Source of the DNA: Streptomyces griseoluteus
GTDB taxonomy: Bacteria; Actinomycetota; Actinomycetes; Streptomycetales; Streptomycetaceae
Assembly: GCA_000717735.1 (NCBI GenBank)
Contig: JOBE01000018.1
Location: 1 to 64,000 of the forward strand
Reading direction: 5' to 3'
DNA: 64,000 bases
Part shown: piece by piece, positions 18,051 to 27,048 of the stretch
Layout of the letters: every line of letters starts with the position of its first letter
Position numbering within the stretch: position 1 is the stretch's first letter
The notes under the pieces: generated by a model
Told to the model about the DNA's origin: nothing
Database searches by the model: none
What the model saw: the letters and a program-made list of their open reading frames with translations, nothing else
Position numbers and translations under genes: made by a program

Positions 18051-20033
18051 GTGCCCCCCAAGGAGCCCCCGCGCCGTCGCGTCCCCGGCCCCGCCAGGCC
18101 CGCACGCCCCCGGCCCGCCTCCGCCGGAGCCCGCCCGTCCCGTCCGGCACCGCGCCCGGCCGCGAAGCGGACCGCGCCCCGGCCGCCGGCCCGGCAGCCC
18201 CGCACCATCCGGCTCGGCAGCCCCAGGCCCCGGCTGCGCCTGATCTCCCTCGGACTGACCCTCGTCATGCTGGCCTTCGTGGTGCGGCTGCTCCAGGTGC
18301 AGGCCGTCGACGCCAGCGCGTACGCGGCCAAGGCCGACAGGTACCGCTTCCAGGAGTACACGCTCTCCGCCGAGCGGGGCGAGATCACCGACCGCAACGG
18401 CATCGCGCTCGCCGCCAGCGTCGACGCGTACGACATCACCGCCGACCCCAAGCTCTTCACCCCCGAGGAGTCCAAGGTCCCCGACGCGCCCGAGCAGGCC
18501 GCCGCCCTCCTGGCCCCGCTCCTCGGCAAGGAGCCCGCGGAGCTCGCGAAGAAGCTCCGTACCCCCAAGTCCCGCTACACCCTCCTCGCCCGCAAGCAGA
18601 CCCCGCAGGTCTGGAACCAGATCAAGGACCTCAGGCGGGTCTACGGGCAGAAGGCGCAGCGCTCCGCCGGCGGCAACGGCGTCAACCTCCTCGGCGGCAT
18701 CCTCAGCGAGCCCAGCACCAAGCGCGTCTACCCGAACGGCGAACTGGCCGCCGGGATACTGGGCTACGTCAACGCCGAGGGCAAGGGCGCGGGTGGCGTG
18801 GAGTCCATGCTCGACCCGGAGCTCGCGGGCAAGGACGGCAAGATCCGCTTCACCCAGTCCGGCGGCCGCCAGGTGCCCACCGCGGGCTCCCAGGGCACCC
18901 CCGCCGTCCCGGGCTCCGACATCGAGCTCACCATCGACCGGGACATCCAGTGGGCCGCCCAGCAGGCCATCACCGAGCAGGTGAGGAAGTCCAAGGCCGA
19001 CCGGGGCTACGTCATCGTGCAGGACACCAGGACCGGCGAGGTCCTCGCCATGGCCAACGCCCCCGGCTTCGACCCCAACGACCTCTCCGCCGCCAACGCC
19101 GCCTCCATGGGCAACGCGGCCCTCCAGGACGCCTACGAGCCCGGCTCCACCAGCAAGGTCATGTCCATGGCCGCCGTCCTGGAGGAGGGCAAGGCGACCC
19201 CCGACACCCATGTCACCGTCCCCAACCGGCTCCACCGCGGCGACCGGCTCTTCAAGGACGACGTCGACCACAAGACCTGGTACCTGACCCTCAACGGCGT
19301 CCTCGCCAAGTCCAGCAACATCGGCACCATCCTCGCCACCGGCCGGCTCGGCGCCACCCAGGCCGAGTCGAACCGGGTCCTCCACGGCTACCTGCGCAAG
19401 TTCGGCATCGGCAGCCCCAGCGGCCTGAACTACCCGGGCGAGACCTCCGGCATCCTCGCCAAGCCCCAGGACTGGTCGACCTCGCAGCAGTACACGATCC
19501 CCTTCGGCCAGGGCCTCTCCGTCAACGCCCTGCAGGCCGCCTCCGTGTACTCGACCATCGCCAACGGAGGCGTACGCGTCGAACCGACCCTCGTCCGCGG
19601 CACCAAGGGGCCCGACGGGCGCTTCGCACCGGCCCCCACGCCCAAGGAGACCCGCGTCGTCAGCGAGAAGACCGCCGGCACCCTCGCCAAGATGCTGGAG
19701 TCCGTCGTCGACGACCGGGAGGGCACCGGCACCAGGGCGGCCATCCCCGGCTACCGCGTCGCCGGCAAGACCGGTACCGCCAACCGTGTCGACCCCGAAC
19801 TCGGCCGCTACAAGGGCTACACCGCCTCCTTCGCCGGGTTCGCCCCCGCCGACGAACCGCGGATCACCGTCTACTGCGCCATCCAGAACCCCACCAAGGG
19901 CAGCTACTTCGGCGGCCAGATCTGCGGCCCCATCTACAAGAAGGTCATGGAGTTCGCCCTCAAGACCCTCCACGTCGCCCCCACGGGCAGCGCACCCGCC
20001 CGACTGCCGGTCTTCTCCGAACCCACCCCGTGA
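18051..20033 (+). CDS. ftsI: Septal peptidoglycan transpeptidase (class B PBP)
   Basis: DD-transpeptidase that crosslinks septal peptidoglycan; target of beta-lactams. 660 residues: a Pro/Arg-rich cytoplasmic N-terminus of about 60 residues, one membrane helix (LISLGLTLVMLAFVVRLLQV), the PBP dimer domain starting with AERGEITDRNGIALA, and the penicillin-binding domain with SxxK in EPGSTSKVMS, SxN in AKSSNIGTI and KTG in VAGKTGTANR. GTG start at 18051, 7 bases after ftsL. The basic Pro-rich cytoplasmic extension is typical of actinobacterial FtsI. Confidence 0.96.
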   Translation: MPPKEPPRRRVPGPARPARPRPASAGARPSRPAPRPAAKRTAPRPPARQPRTIRLGSPRPRLRLISLGLTLVMLAFVVRLLQVQAVDASAYAAKADRYRFQEYTLSAERGEITDRNGIALAASVDAYDITADPKLFTPEESKVPDAPEQAAALLAPLLGKEPAELAKKLRTPKSRYTLLARKQTPQVWNQIKDLRRVYGQKAQRSAGGNGVNLLGGILSEPSTKRVYPNGELAAGILGYVNAEGKGAGGVESMLDPELAGKDGKIRFTQSGGRQVPTAGSQGTPAVPGSDIELTIDRDIQWAAQQAITEQVRKSKADRGYVIVQDTRTGEVLAMANAPGFDPNDLSAANAASMGNAALQDAYEPGSTSKVMSMAAVLEEGKATPDTHVTVPNRLHRGDRLFKDDVDHKTWYLTLNGVLAKSSNIGTILATGRLGATQAESNRVLHGYLRKFGIGSPSGLNYPGETSGILAKPQDWSTSQQYTIPFGQGLSVNALQAASVYSTIANGGVRVEPTLVRGTKGPDGRFAPAPTPKETRVVSEKTAGTLAKMLESVVDDREGTGTRAAIPGYRVAGKTGTANRVDPELGRYKGYTASFAGFAPADEPRITVYCAIQNPTKGSYFGGQICGPIYKKVMEFALKTLHVAPTGSAPARLPVFSEPTP

Positions 20034-20069
20034 CACTCCGGGAGCACCAGTGACAACGATCACCCCCCA

Positions 20070-20084
20070 TTCCGGGAACCGGAA
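20070..20084. repeat. Short inverted repeat between ftsI and murE
   Basis: TTCCGG (20070-20075) and CCGGAA (20079-20084) are perfect inverted copies with a GAA spacer, in the 118-base gap ahead of murE. Could be an operator or chance in GC-rich sequence. Confidence 0.3.
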
Positions 20085-20113
20085 ATCGAACTCCGGCGAG
20101 GCCCCGGGCGCTT

Positions 20114-20144
20114 TTGGCCCCCCAGAGGGTGCGCCCGGTACGCT
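20114..20144 (+). promoter_or_regulatory. Putative internal dcw promoter before murE
   Basis: TTGGCC (20114-20119) and TACGCT (20139-20144), 19-base spacer. The -10 lies 7 bases before the murE GTG, which has no ribosome binding site, so a leaderless murE message is likely. Confidence 0.45.
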
Positions 20145-20151
20145 CACCGCC

Positions 20152-21729
20152 GTGCCACACGCTGATCAGTACCGAACCGCCCCGCCCCGGCCGGAGCAGG
20201 CCCGCCCGACACCCCTGGGCGACCTGGCCGCGCAGCTGGGGGTCGACGCCCCCGAGGCCGCCGAGATCTCGGGCATCACCCACGACTCGCGGGCCGTGCG
20301 CCCCGGCGACCTGTACGCGGCCCTGCCCGGCGCCCGCATGCACGGCGCCGACTTCGCCGCCCAGGCAGCCGGACTCGGCGCCGCCGCGATCCTCACCGAC
20401 CCGGCGGGCGCCGAGCGCGCCGCCGCGACCGGCCTGCCGGTCCTGGTCGTCGAGAACCCGCGCGGCCGGATGGGCGAACTCGCCGCCGAGATCTACGGAC
20501 GGCCCGGCGCCGACCTCCTGCAGATCGGCATCACCGGCACCTCCGGCAAGACCACCACGGCCTACCTCGTCGAGGGCGGACTGCGCGGTTCCGGCCACCA
20601 CACCGGCCTCGTCGGCACCGTCGAGATGCGGATCGGCGACGAGCGCATCAAGTCGGAGCGGACCACCCCCGAGGCCACCGACCTCCAGGCGCTGTTCGCC
20701 GTCATGCGCGAGCGGGGCGTCGACGCGGTCGCCATGGAGGTCTCCAGCCACGCGCTCGTGCTCGGCCGCGTCGACGGCTGCGTCTTCGACGTCGCCGTCT
20801 TCAACAACCTCAGCCCGGAGCACATGGAGTTCCACTCCGACATGGACGACTACTACCGGGCGAAGGCCGGGCTCTTCACGCCCGAGCGCAGCCGCCTCGG
20901 TGTGGTCAACCTCGACGACGCGTACGGCCGCAGGCTCGTGACGGAGGCGACCGTCCCGGTCGTCACCTTCTCCGCCGAGGGCCGCGCCGACGCCGACTGG
21001 CGCGCCGAGGACCTCGTCCTCGGCTCCCACGACTCGACGTTCACCGCCGTCGGCCCCGAGGGCGTGCGGATCGCCGCCACCGCCCCGCTGCCCGGCCCGT
21101 TCAACGTCGCCAACACCCTCGCCGCCATCGCCACCCTCGCCGCCGCGGGCATCGACCCCAAGAGCGCCGCCGAGGGCGTCGCGGCCGTCCCCGGCGTACC
21201 GGGGCGCCTGGAGCGGGTCGAAGCCGGCCAGCCGTACCTCGCCGTCGTCGACTACGCGCACAAGACGGACGCCGTCGAATCGGTCCTGCGCTCCCTGCGC
21301 GAGGTCACCGAGGGCAGGCTGCACGTGGTCATCGGCTGCGGCGGCGACCGGGACACCACCAAACGCGGCCCGATGGGCGCCGCCACGGCCCGGCTCGCCG
21401 ACACCGCCGTGCTGACCTCCGACAACCCCCGCTCCGAGGACCCGCTCGTGATCCTCACCGCCATGCTCGCGGGCGCCGCGGACGTACCGGCGGGGGAGCG
21501 CGGCGACGTCCTGGTCGAACCCGACCGGGCCGCCGCCATCGCGGCGGCCGTCGCCCGGGCGCGGCCCGGCGACACCGTCCTGATCGCCGGCAAGGGCCAC
21601 GAGCAGGGCCAGGACACCGGCGGGGTGGTCCGCCCCTTCGACGACCGCGAGGTCCTGCGCGCGGCGATCCTCCGACAGAACGCCCGGGAGATCCCCGGCG
21701 AAGCCAGCCACCAGAACAGTCAGGGATGA
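20152..21729 (+). CDS. murE: UDP-MurNAc-tripeptide synthetase (MurE)
   Basis: ATP-dependent ligase adding diaminopimelate to UDP-MurNAc-L-Ala-D-Glu, cytoplasmic. 525 residues with the Mur ligase three-domain layout: substrate domain (SGITHDSRAVRPGDLYAAL), ATP-binding GITGTSGKTTTAYLVE, catalytic His/Glu region EVSSHALVLGR and carbamylated-Lys region YYRAKAGLF, then the C-terminal LTSDNPRSEDP. The DNPR motif is the signature for diaminopimelate rather than lysine; in Streptomyces this is LL-DAP. GTG 20152 is the first codon that fits the family and follows a -10-like box. Confidence 0.95.
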   Translation: MPHADQYRTAPPRPEQARPTPLGDLAAQLGVDAPEAAEISGITHDSRAVRPGDLYAALPGARMHGADFAAQAAGLGAAAILTDPAGAERAAATGLPVLVVENPRGRMGELAAEIYGRPGADLLQIGITGTSGKTTTAYLVEGGLRGSGHHTGLVGTVEMRIGDERIKSERTTPEATDLQALFAVMRERGVDAVAMEVSSHALVLGRVDGCVFDVAVFNNLSPEHMEFHSDMDDYYRAKAGLFTPERSRLGVVNLDDAYGRRLVTEATVPVVTFSAEGRADADWRAEDLVLGSHDSTFTAVGPEGVRIAATAPLPGPFNVANTLAAIATLAAAGIDPKSAAEGVAAVPGVPGRLERVEAGQPYLAVVDYAHKTDAVESVLRSLREVTEGRLHVVIGCGGDRDTTKRGPMGAATARLADTAVLTSDNPRSEDPLVILTAMLAGAADVPAGERGDVLVEPDRAAAIAAAVARARPGDTVLIAGKGHEQGQDTGGVVRPFDDREVLRAAILRQNAREIPGEASHQNSQG

Positions 21730-21733
21730 AGCA

Positions 21734-23158
21734 GTGATCGCCCTCTCCCTCGCCGAGATCGCCGAAATCGTCGGCGGGCAGGCGCACGACATACCGGATC
21801 CGGACGTCCGGATCACCGGGCCCGTCGTCATCGACTCCCGCGAGGTGCGGGCCGGCAGCCTCTTCGCGGCCTTCGCCGGTGAGCACGTCGACGGCCACGA
21901 CTACGCGGAACGCGCGGTCGCCGCGGGTGCGACGGCCGTGCTCGCGGCCCGCCCCGTCGGCGTCCCCGCGATCGTCGTGGACGACGTCCAGAGCGCGCTC
22001 GGCGCCCTGGCCCGCACGGTCGTCGAACGGCTCGGCACCGACGTCGTCGCCCTCACCGGCTCGGCGGGCAAGACCTCCACGAAGGACCTGATCGCACAGG
22101 TCCTCGACCGGCACGCGCCCACGGTGTGGACGCCCGGCTCCCTCAACAACGAGATCGGCCTGCCGCTCACCGCGCTCCGCGCGAGCGACGAGACCCGGCA
22201 CCTGGTCCTGGAGATGGGTGCCCGCGGGATCGGGCACATCCGCTACCTCACCGGCCTCACCCCGCCGCGCATCGGCCTCGTCCTCAACGTGGGCACCGCC
22301 CACATCGGCGAGTTCGGCGGCCGGGAGCAGATCGCCGTGGCCAAGGGCGAACTCGTCGAGTCGCTGCCGTCGGCCGAGGAGGGCGGTGTGGCGGTCCTCA
22401 ACGCCGACGACCCGCTCGTCCGCGCGATGGCGAGCCGCACCAAGGCCCGCGTGACCCTGTTCGGCGAAGCGGACGAAGCGGCCGTACGGGCCGAGAACGT
22501 CCACCTCACCGAGACCGGACAGCCTTCTTTCCGGCTTCACACACCCACCGGGTGCAGCGACGTGACCTTGCGCCTGTACGGTGAGCACCACGTGTCGAAC
22601 GCGCTCGCAGCGGCCGCCGTCGCGCACGAGTTGGGCATGCCTGTCGAGGAGATCGCCACCGCGCTCTCCGAGGCCGGCACCCTTTCGCGCTGGCGCATGG
22701 AGGTCACCGAGCGTCCGGACGGCGTGACGATCGTCAACGACGCCTACAACGCGAACCCCGAGTCCATGCGAGCCGCCCTGCGCGCGCTCGCGGCCATGGG
22801 CAGGGCCGCACAGGCCCGAGGGGCTCGTACGTGGGCGGTGCTCGGCAAGATGGCCGAGCTCGGTGACGCATCGCTCGTCGAGCACGACGCGGTCGGACGG
22901 CTCGCCGTCCGGCTCAACGTCAGCAAGCTCGTCGCGGTCGGGGACAGGGAAGCGTCCTGGCTGCAACTGGGCGCATATAACGAGGGTTCGTGGGGTGAGG
23001 AGTCGGTGCACGTGTCCGACGCGCAGGCGGCTGTCGACCTGTTGCGCAGTGAGCTGCGCCCGGGGGACGTCGTCCTTGTGAAGGCTTCCAGGTCGGTCGG
23101 TCTCGAAAAGGTCGCTCTGGCTCTCCTCGACACCGAGGGCGAGGTCACCGGCCGATGA
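21734..23158 (+). CDS. murF: UDP-MurNAc-tripeptide:D-Ala-D-Ala ligase (MurF)
   Basis: Adds D-alanyl-D-alanine to UDP-MurNAc-tripeptide. 474 residues: N-terminal DSREVRAGSLFAAFAGEHVDGHDYA, ATP site ALTGSAGKTSTKDLIAQ, central LVLEMGARGIGHI and LNVGTAHIGEFGG, and C-terminal IVNDAYNANPESMRAALRAL, all MurF-typical. GTG start 21734, 4 bases after the murE stop with AGGGATGA upstream. Its stop overlaps the mraY ATG (ATGA). Confidence 0.96.
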   Translation: MIALSLAEIAEIVGGQAHDIPDPDVRITGPVVIDSREVRAGSLFAAFAGEHVDGHDYAERAVAAGATAVLAARPVGVPAIVVDDVQSALGALARTVVERLGTDVVALTGSAGKTSTKDLIAQVLDRHAPTVWTPGSLNNEIGLPLTALRASDETRHLVLEMGARGIGHIRYLTGLTPPRIGLVLNVGTAHIGEFGGREQIAVAKGELVESLPSAEEGGVAVLNADDPLVRAMASRTKARVTLFGEADEAAVRAENVHLTETGQPSFRLHTPTGCSDVTLRLYGEHHVSNALAAAAVAHELGMPVEEIATALSEAGTLSRWRMEVTERPDGVTIVNDAYNANPESMRAALRALAAMGRAAQARGARTWAVLGKMAELGDASLVEHDAVGRLAVRLNVSKLVAVGDREASWLQLGAYNEGSWGEESVHVSDAQAAVDLLRSELRPGDVVLVKASRSVGLEKVALALLDTEGEVTGR

Positions 23159-24225
23159 GGCAGATCCTCTTCGCGGGGGCCATCGGGCTCTTCCTGACCC
23201 TGATCGGCACGCCGCTGCTGATCAAGCTCCTCGCCCGCAAGGGATACGGGCAGTTCATCCGCGACGACGGCCCGCGCGGCCACGCCGGGAAGAAGGGCAC
23301 GCCCACCATGGGCGGCATCTCCTTCATCCTGGCCACGCTCATCGCGTACGCCCTGGCCAAGGTCATCACCGGCGAGGACCCGACGTACTCGGGCGTCCTG
23401 GTGCTGTTCCTCATGGCCGGCATGGGCCTGGTCGGCTTCCTCGACGACTACATCAAGATCGTCAAGCAGCGTTCGCTGGGCCTGCGGGCCAAGGCGAAGA
23501 TGGCCGGCCAGCTGATCGTCGGCATCGCCTTCGCCGTGCTGTCGCTGCAGTTCGCGGACCTGCGCGGGCTCACGCCCGCCTCCGAGAAGCTCTCCTTCAT
23601 CACGGACTTCGGCTGGACCATCGGACCGGTGCTGTTCGTGGTCTGGGCGCTGTTCATGATTCTCGCCATGTCCAACGGCGTGAACCTGACGGACGGTCTG
23701 GACGGTCTGGCCACCGGCGCCTCGGTGATGGTCTTCGGCGCGTACACATTCATCGGGCTCTGGCAGTTCCAGGAGTCCTGTGCGAACGCCATGACCCTGA
23801 CCAACCCCAACGCCTGTTTCGAGGTCCGCGACCCGCTCGACCTCGCGGTCGTCGCCTCCGCGCTGATGGGCTCCTGCTTCGGCTTCCTCTGGTGGAACAC
23901 CTCACCGGCCAAGATCTTCATGGGTGACACCGGCTCGCTGGCCCTCGGCGGCGCGCTCGCCGGTCTCGCCATCTGCTCCCGTACGGAGCTCCTGCTGGCC
24001 CTGCTCGGCGGCCTGTTCGTGCTGATCACGATGTCCGTGGTCATCCAGGTCGGCTCGTTCAAGATGACCGGCAAGCGCGTCTTCCGGATGGCACCCCTCC
24101 AGCACCACTTCGAACTCAAGGGGTGGTCCGAGGTCCTTGTCGTCGTCCGGTTCTGGATCATCCAGGGCATGTGCGTGATCGTGGGCCTGGGCCTCTTCTA
24201 CGCGGGATGGGCATCGGAGAAGTGA
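23155..24225 (+). CDS. mraY: Phospho-MurNAc-pentapeptide transferase
   Basis: Transfers phospho-MurNAc-pentapeptide to undecaprenyl phosphate, forming lipid I; integral membrane protein with about ten helices. 356 residues. Signature sites are RDDGPRGHAGKKGTPTMGGI near residue 35, the catalytic FLDDYIKI, NGVNLTDGLDGLATG, and MGDTGSLALGGALAGLA. ATG 23155 overlaps the murF stop; its own stop overlaps the murD GTG. Target of natural nucleoside antibiotics made by many Streptomyces. Confidence 0.97.
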   Translation: MRQILFAGAIGLFLTLIGTPLLIKLLARKGYGQFIRDDGPRGHAGKKGTPTMGGISFILATLIAYALAKVITGEDPTYSGVLVLFLMAGMGLVGFLDDYIKIVKQRSLGLRAKAKMAGQLIVGIAFAVLSLQFADLRGLTPASEKLSFITDFGWTIGPVLFVVWALFMILAMSNGVNLTDGLDGLATGASVMVFGAYTFIGLWQFQESCANAMTLTNPNACFEVRDPLDLAVVASALMGSCFGFLWWNTSPAKIFMGDTGSLALGGALAGLAICSRTELLLALLGGLFVLITMSVVIQVGSFKMTGKRVFRMAPLQHHFELKGWSEVLVVVRFWIIQGMCVIVGLGLFYAGWASEK

Positions 24226-25646
24226 CAGAACAGCTCGACTGGAACGGCAAGAAGGTCACCGTCGCGGGGCTCGGGGTCTCCGGGATCCCGGCCGCCCGGG
24301 TCCTGCACGGCCTGGGCGCGGTCGTGACCGTCGTCAACGACGGCGACGACGAGCGCTCCCGGGCGCAGGCCGCCGAGCTGGAGGCGGAGGGCATCACCGT
24401 CCGCCTCGGCGACGGGGCCACCCTGCCGTCCGGCACCGAGCTGATCGTCACCACCCCCGGCTGGCGGCCCGACAAGCCGCTCTTCACGGCCGCCGCCGAG
24501 GCGGGCGTGGAGATCTGGGGCGACGTCGAACTGGCCTGGCGGCTCAGGGGCCCCGACGCGGCCCCCTGGCTGGCGGTCACCGGCACCAACGGCAAGACGA
24601 CGACCGTACGGATGCTCGCCTCGATCCTGGAGGCGGCGGGCCTGCGGACCGCGGCCGTCGGCAACATCGGCGTCTCCCTGCTCGACGCCGTCCTCGGCGA
24701 GGAACGGTACGACGTGCTCGCCGTCGAGCTGTCCAGCTACCAGCTCCACTGGGCGCCGTCCGTGGCCGCCCACTCCGCCGCCGTGCTCAACCTGGCGCCC
24801 GACCACCTCGACTGGCACGGCTCCATGGAGGCGTACGCCGCCGACAAGGGCCGGATCTACGAGGGCAACCGGATCGCCTGCGTGTACAACGTCGCGGACA
24901 AGGCGACCGAGGACCTGGTCGTGGAGGCCGACGTCGAGGAGGGCTGCCGGGCGATCGGCTTCACCCTCGGCACCCCCGGCCCGTCCCAGCTCGGCGTCGT
25001 CGAGGGCATCCTCGTCGACCGGGCCTTCGTCGAGAACCGGCAGAAGAACGCCCAGGAGCTCGCCGAGGTCTCCGACGTCCAGCCGCCGGCCCCGCACAAC
25101 ATCGCCAACGCCCTCGCCGCCGCCGCCCTCGCCCGCGCCTTCGGCGTCGACGCGAAGGCCGTACGGGACGGCCTGAAGGCCTTCCGGCCCGACCCGCACC
25201 GCATCGAACTGGTCGAGGAGGTCCAGGGAGTCACGTACGTCGACGACTCCAAGGCCACCAACACCCACGCCGCCGAAGCCTCGTTGGCGGCCTACGACCC
25301 GATCGTCTGGATCGCCGGCGGACTCGCCAAGGGCGCGACCTTCGACGAGCTCGTGGAGAAGTCGGCGAAGCGCTTGCGCGGCGCCGTCCTGATCGGCGCC
25401 GACCGTGCCCTGATCCGCGAAGCCCTGACGCGACACGCCCCGGAAGTACCGGTGGTGGACCTCGACCGGACCGACACTGGGGCGATGTCCGAGGCGGTCC
25501 GCGAGGCGGCCCGGATGGCCCGCCCGGGGGACACGGTGCTCCTCGCCCCGGCCTGCGCCTCGATGGACATGTTCACCAACTACAACAAGCGCGGCGAGGC
25601 CTTCGCGGACGCGGTCCGCGCCCTCGCCGCCACCGGGGACGCCTGA
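24222..25646 (+). CDS. murD: UDP-MurNAc-L-alanine:D-glutamate ligase (MurD)
   Basis: Adds D-glutamate to UDP-MurNAc-L-Ala. 474 residues: Rossmann-like start VTVAGLGVSGIPAARVL, ATP site AVTGTNGKTTTVRMLASIL, VELSSYQLHWAPS, LNLAPDHLDWHG, and VTYVDDSKATNTHA in the C-terminal domain. GTG 24222 overlaps the mraY stop codon (GTGA), favouring it; an ATG at 24207 in the same frame is possible and would overlap mraY more. Upstream in the pathway of murE and murF although downstream in the cluster. Confidence 0.96.
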   Translation: MTEQLDWNGKKVTVAGLGVSGIPAARVLHGLGAVVTVVNDGDDERSRAQAAELEAEGITVRLGDGATLPSGTELIVTTPGWRPDKPLFTAAAEAGVEIWGDVELAWRLRGPDAAPWLAVTGTNGKTTTVRMLASILEAAGLRTAAVGNIGVSLLDAVLGEERYDVLAVELSSYQLHWAPSVAAHSAAVLNLAPDHLDWHGSMEAYAADKGRIYEGNRIACVYNVADKATEDLVVEADVEEGCRAIGFTLGTPGPSQLGVVEGILVDRAFVENRQKNAQELAEVSDVQPPAPHNIANALAAAALARAFGVDAKAVRDGLKAFRPDPHRIELVEEVQGVTYVDDSKATNTHAAEASLAAYDPIVWIAGGLAKGATFDELVEKSAKRLRGAVLIGADRALIREALTRHAPEVPVVDLDRTDTGAMSEAVREAARMARPGDTVLLAPACASMDMFTNYNKRGEAFADAVRALAATGDA

Positions 25647-25701
25647 CCTGCCCAGTGGGAAGGTCCGGCCGGACCGGGCACGACCGGAGGGGGCAGCGAC
25701 C

Positions 25702-27042
25702 ATGCCGAGCAAGATCGCAGGGACACGCCGGCCTTCCGCCGTACGCGGCGGAGGGCGGGCCCCCGCGACCCCGCGGCGGGTACGCGGCGGAGGAGTACGA
25801 GGCCTTCGTGAGCGGGCGCTGAAGGCCTGGGACCGGCCGCTGACGGCCTATTACGTGATCATCGGCGCGGGGATGCTCATCACCGCGCTCGGCCTCGTGA
25901 TGGTCTACTCCGCCTCGATGATCACGGCGCTCACCTACGACCTCGTGCCGTCCTACTTCTTCCGCAAGCAGTTCTTCGCCGCCCTGCTCGGCACCGGACT
26001 CCTCCTGGTCGCCTCCCGGATGCCGGTGAAGCTGCACCGGGCCCTCGCCTACCCGATCCTCGTCGGCGCCGTCTTCCTGATGGTGCTCGTGCAGATCCCC
26101 GGGATAGGGCACGCGGTCAACGGCAACCAGAACTGGATCTCCCTCGGCGGCCCCTTCCAGCTCCAGCCCAGCGAGTTCGGCAAGCTGGCGCTGATCCTGT
26201 GGGGCGCCGACCTGCTGGCCCGCAAGCACGACATGCGGCTCCTGACCCAGTGGAAGCACATGCTCGTGCCCTTGGTCCCGGGAGCCTTCATGCTGCTGGG
26301 GCTGATCATGCTCGGCGGCGACATGGGCACCTCGATCATCCTCGCCGCGATCCTCTTCGGGCTCCTGTGGACCGCCGGAGCACCCACCCGGCTCTTCGTC
26401 GGGGTGCTCGCGGTGGCCGGCGCGATCGGCGTCCTGCTGATCAAGACGAGTGACAACCGGATGAAGCGCTTCGACTGCATCGGAGCGACCGACCCCGGCG
26501 GGGAGGGAGCCCCCTGTCTACAGGCCGCGCACGGAATCTATGCTCTGGCGTCGGGTGGATGGTTCGGTTCCGGTCTCGGTGCGAGCGTCGAGAAATGGGG
26601 CCAACTGCCCGAGGCGCACACCGACTTCATCTTCGCGGTCACCGGTGAGGAACTGGGTCTCGCGGGGACGCTGTCGGTACTCGCCCTGTTCGCGGCTCTA
26701 GGCTATGCGGGTATCCGCGTGGCCGGAGGCACGGAGGACCCCTTCGTGAGGTTCGCCGCGGGAGGTGTGACCACCTGGATCACGGCTCAGGCCGTGATCA
26801 ACATCGGTGCGGTGCTCGGTCTGCTGCCGATCGCCGGGGTCCCGCTCCCGTTGTTCTCCTACGGTGGGTCGGCCCTGCTGCCGACCATGTTCGCCGTCGG
26901 GCTCCTCATCGCCTTCGCGCGACAGGAACCCGCCGCGAAAGCGGCCCTGGCCATGCGCCGCCCCGGCTGGGGCAAGCGGGCCGGGGTGAGATGGAAGTCG
27001 ATGCGACGGCGCGTCAAGAAGCGCCCGTCCGGAGAGCGGTGA
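25702..27042 (+). CDS. ftsW: SEDS peptidoglycan polymerase FtsW
   Basis: Septal glycosyltransferase that polymerises lipid II together with FtsI. 446 residues with ten membrane helices and the SEDS landmarks MVYSASMITAL, GNQNWISLGGPFQLQPSEFGKLA (shown by the WISLGGPFQLQPSEF core), EAHTDFIFAVTGEELG and the C-terminal GVPLPLFSYGGSALL. The basic N-terminus (about 45 residues, rich in Arg and Gly) is cytoplasmic. ATG 25702 has a GGAGGGGGCAG ribosome binding site. There is a 55-base gap after murD. Confidence 0.96.
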   Translation: MPSKIAGTRRPSAVRGGGRAPATPRRVRGGGVRGLRERALKAWDRPLTAYYVIIGAGMLITALGLVMVYSASMITALTYDLVPSYFFRKQFFAALLGTGLLLVASRMPVKLHRALAYPILVGAVFLMVLVQIPGIGHAVNGNQNWISLGGPFQLQPSEFGKLALILWGADLLARKHDMRLLTQWKHMLVPLVPGAFMLLGLIMLGGDMGTSIILAAILFGLLWTAGAPTRLFVGVLAVAGAIGVLLIKTSDNRMKRFDCIGATDPGGEGAPCLQAAHGIYALASGGWFGSGLGASVEKWGQLPEAHTDFIFAVTGEELGLAGTLSVLALFAALGYAGIRVAGGTEDPFVRFAAGGVTTWITAQAVINIGAVLGLLPIAGVPLPLFSYGGSALLPTMFAVGLLIAFARQEPAAKAALAMRRPGWGKRAGVRWKSMRRRVKKRPSGER

Positions 27043-27048
27043 ATTTCG

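Noticed and set aside
17661..20147. 828-codon minus-strand reading frame across ftsL and ftsI
   Set aside because: Shadow of ftsI; Gly/Val/Ala/Asp-biased with no motif, while the plus strand encodes all penicillin-binding motifs.
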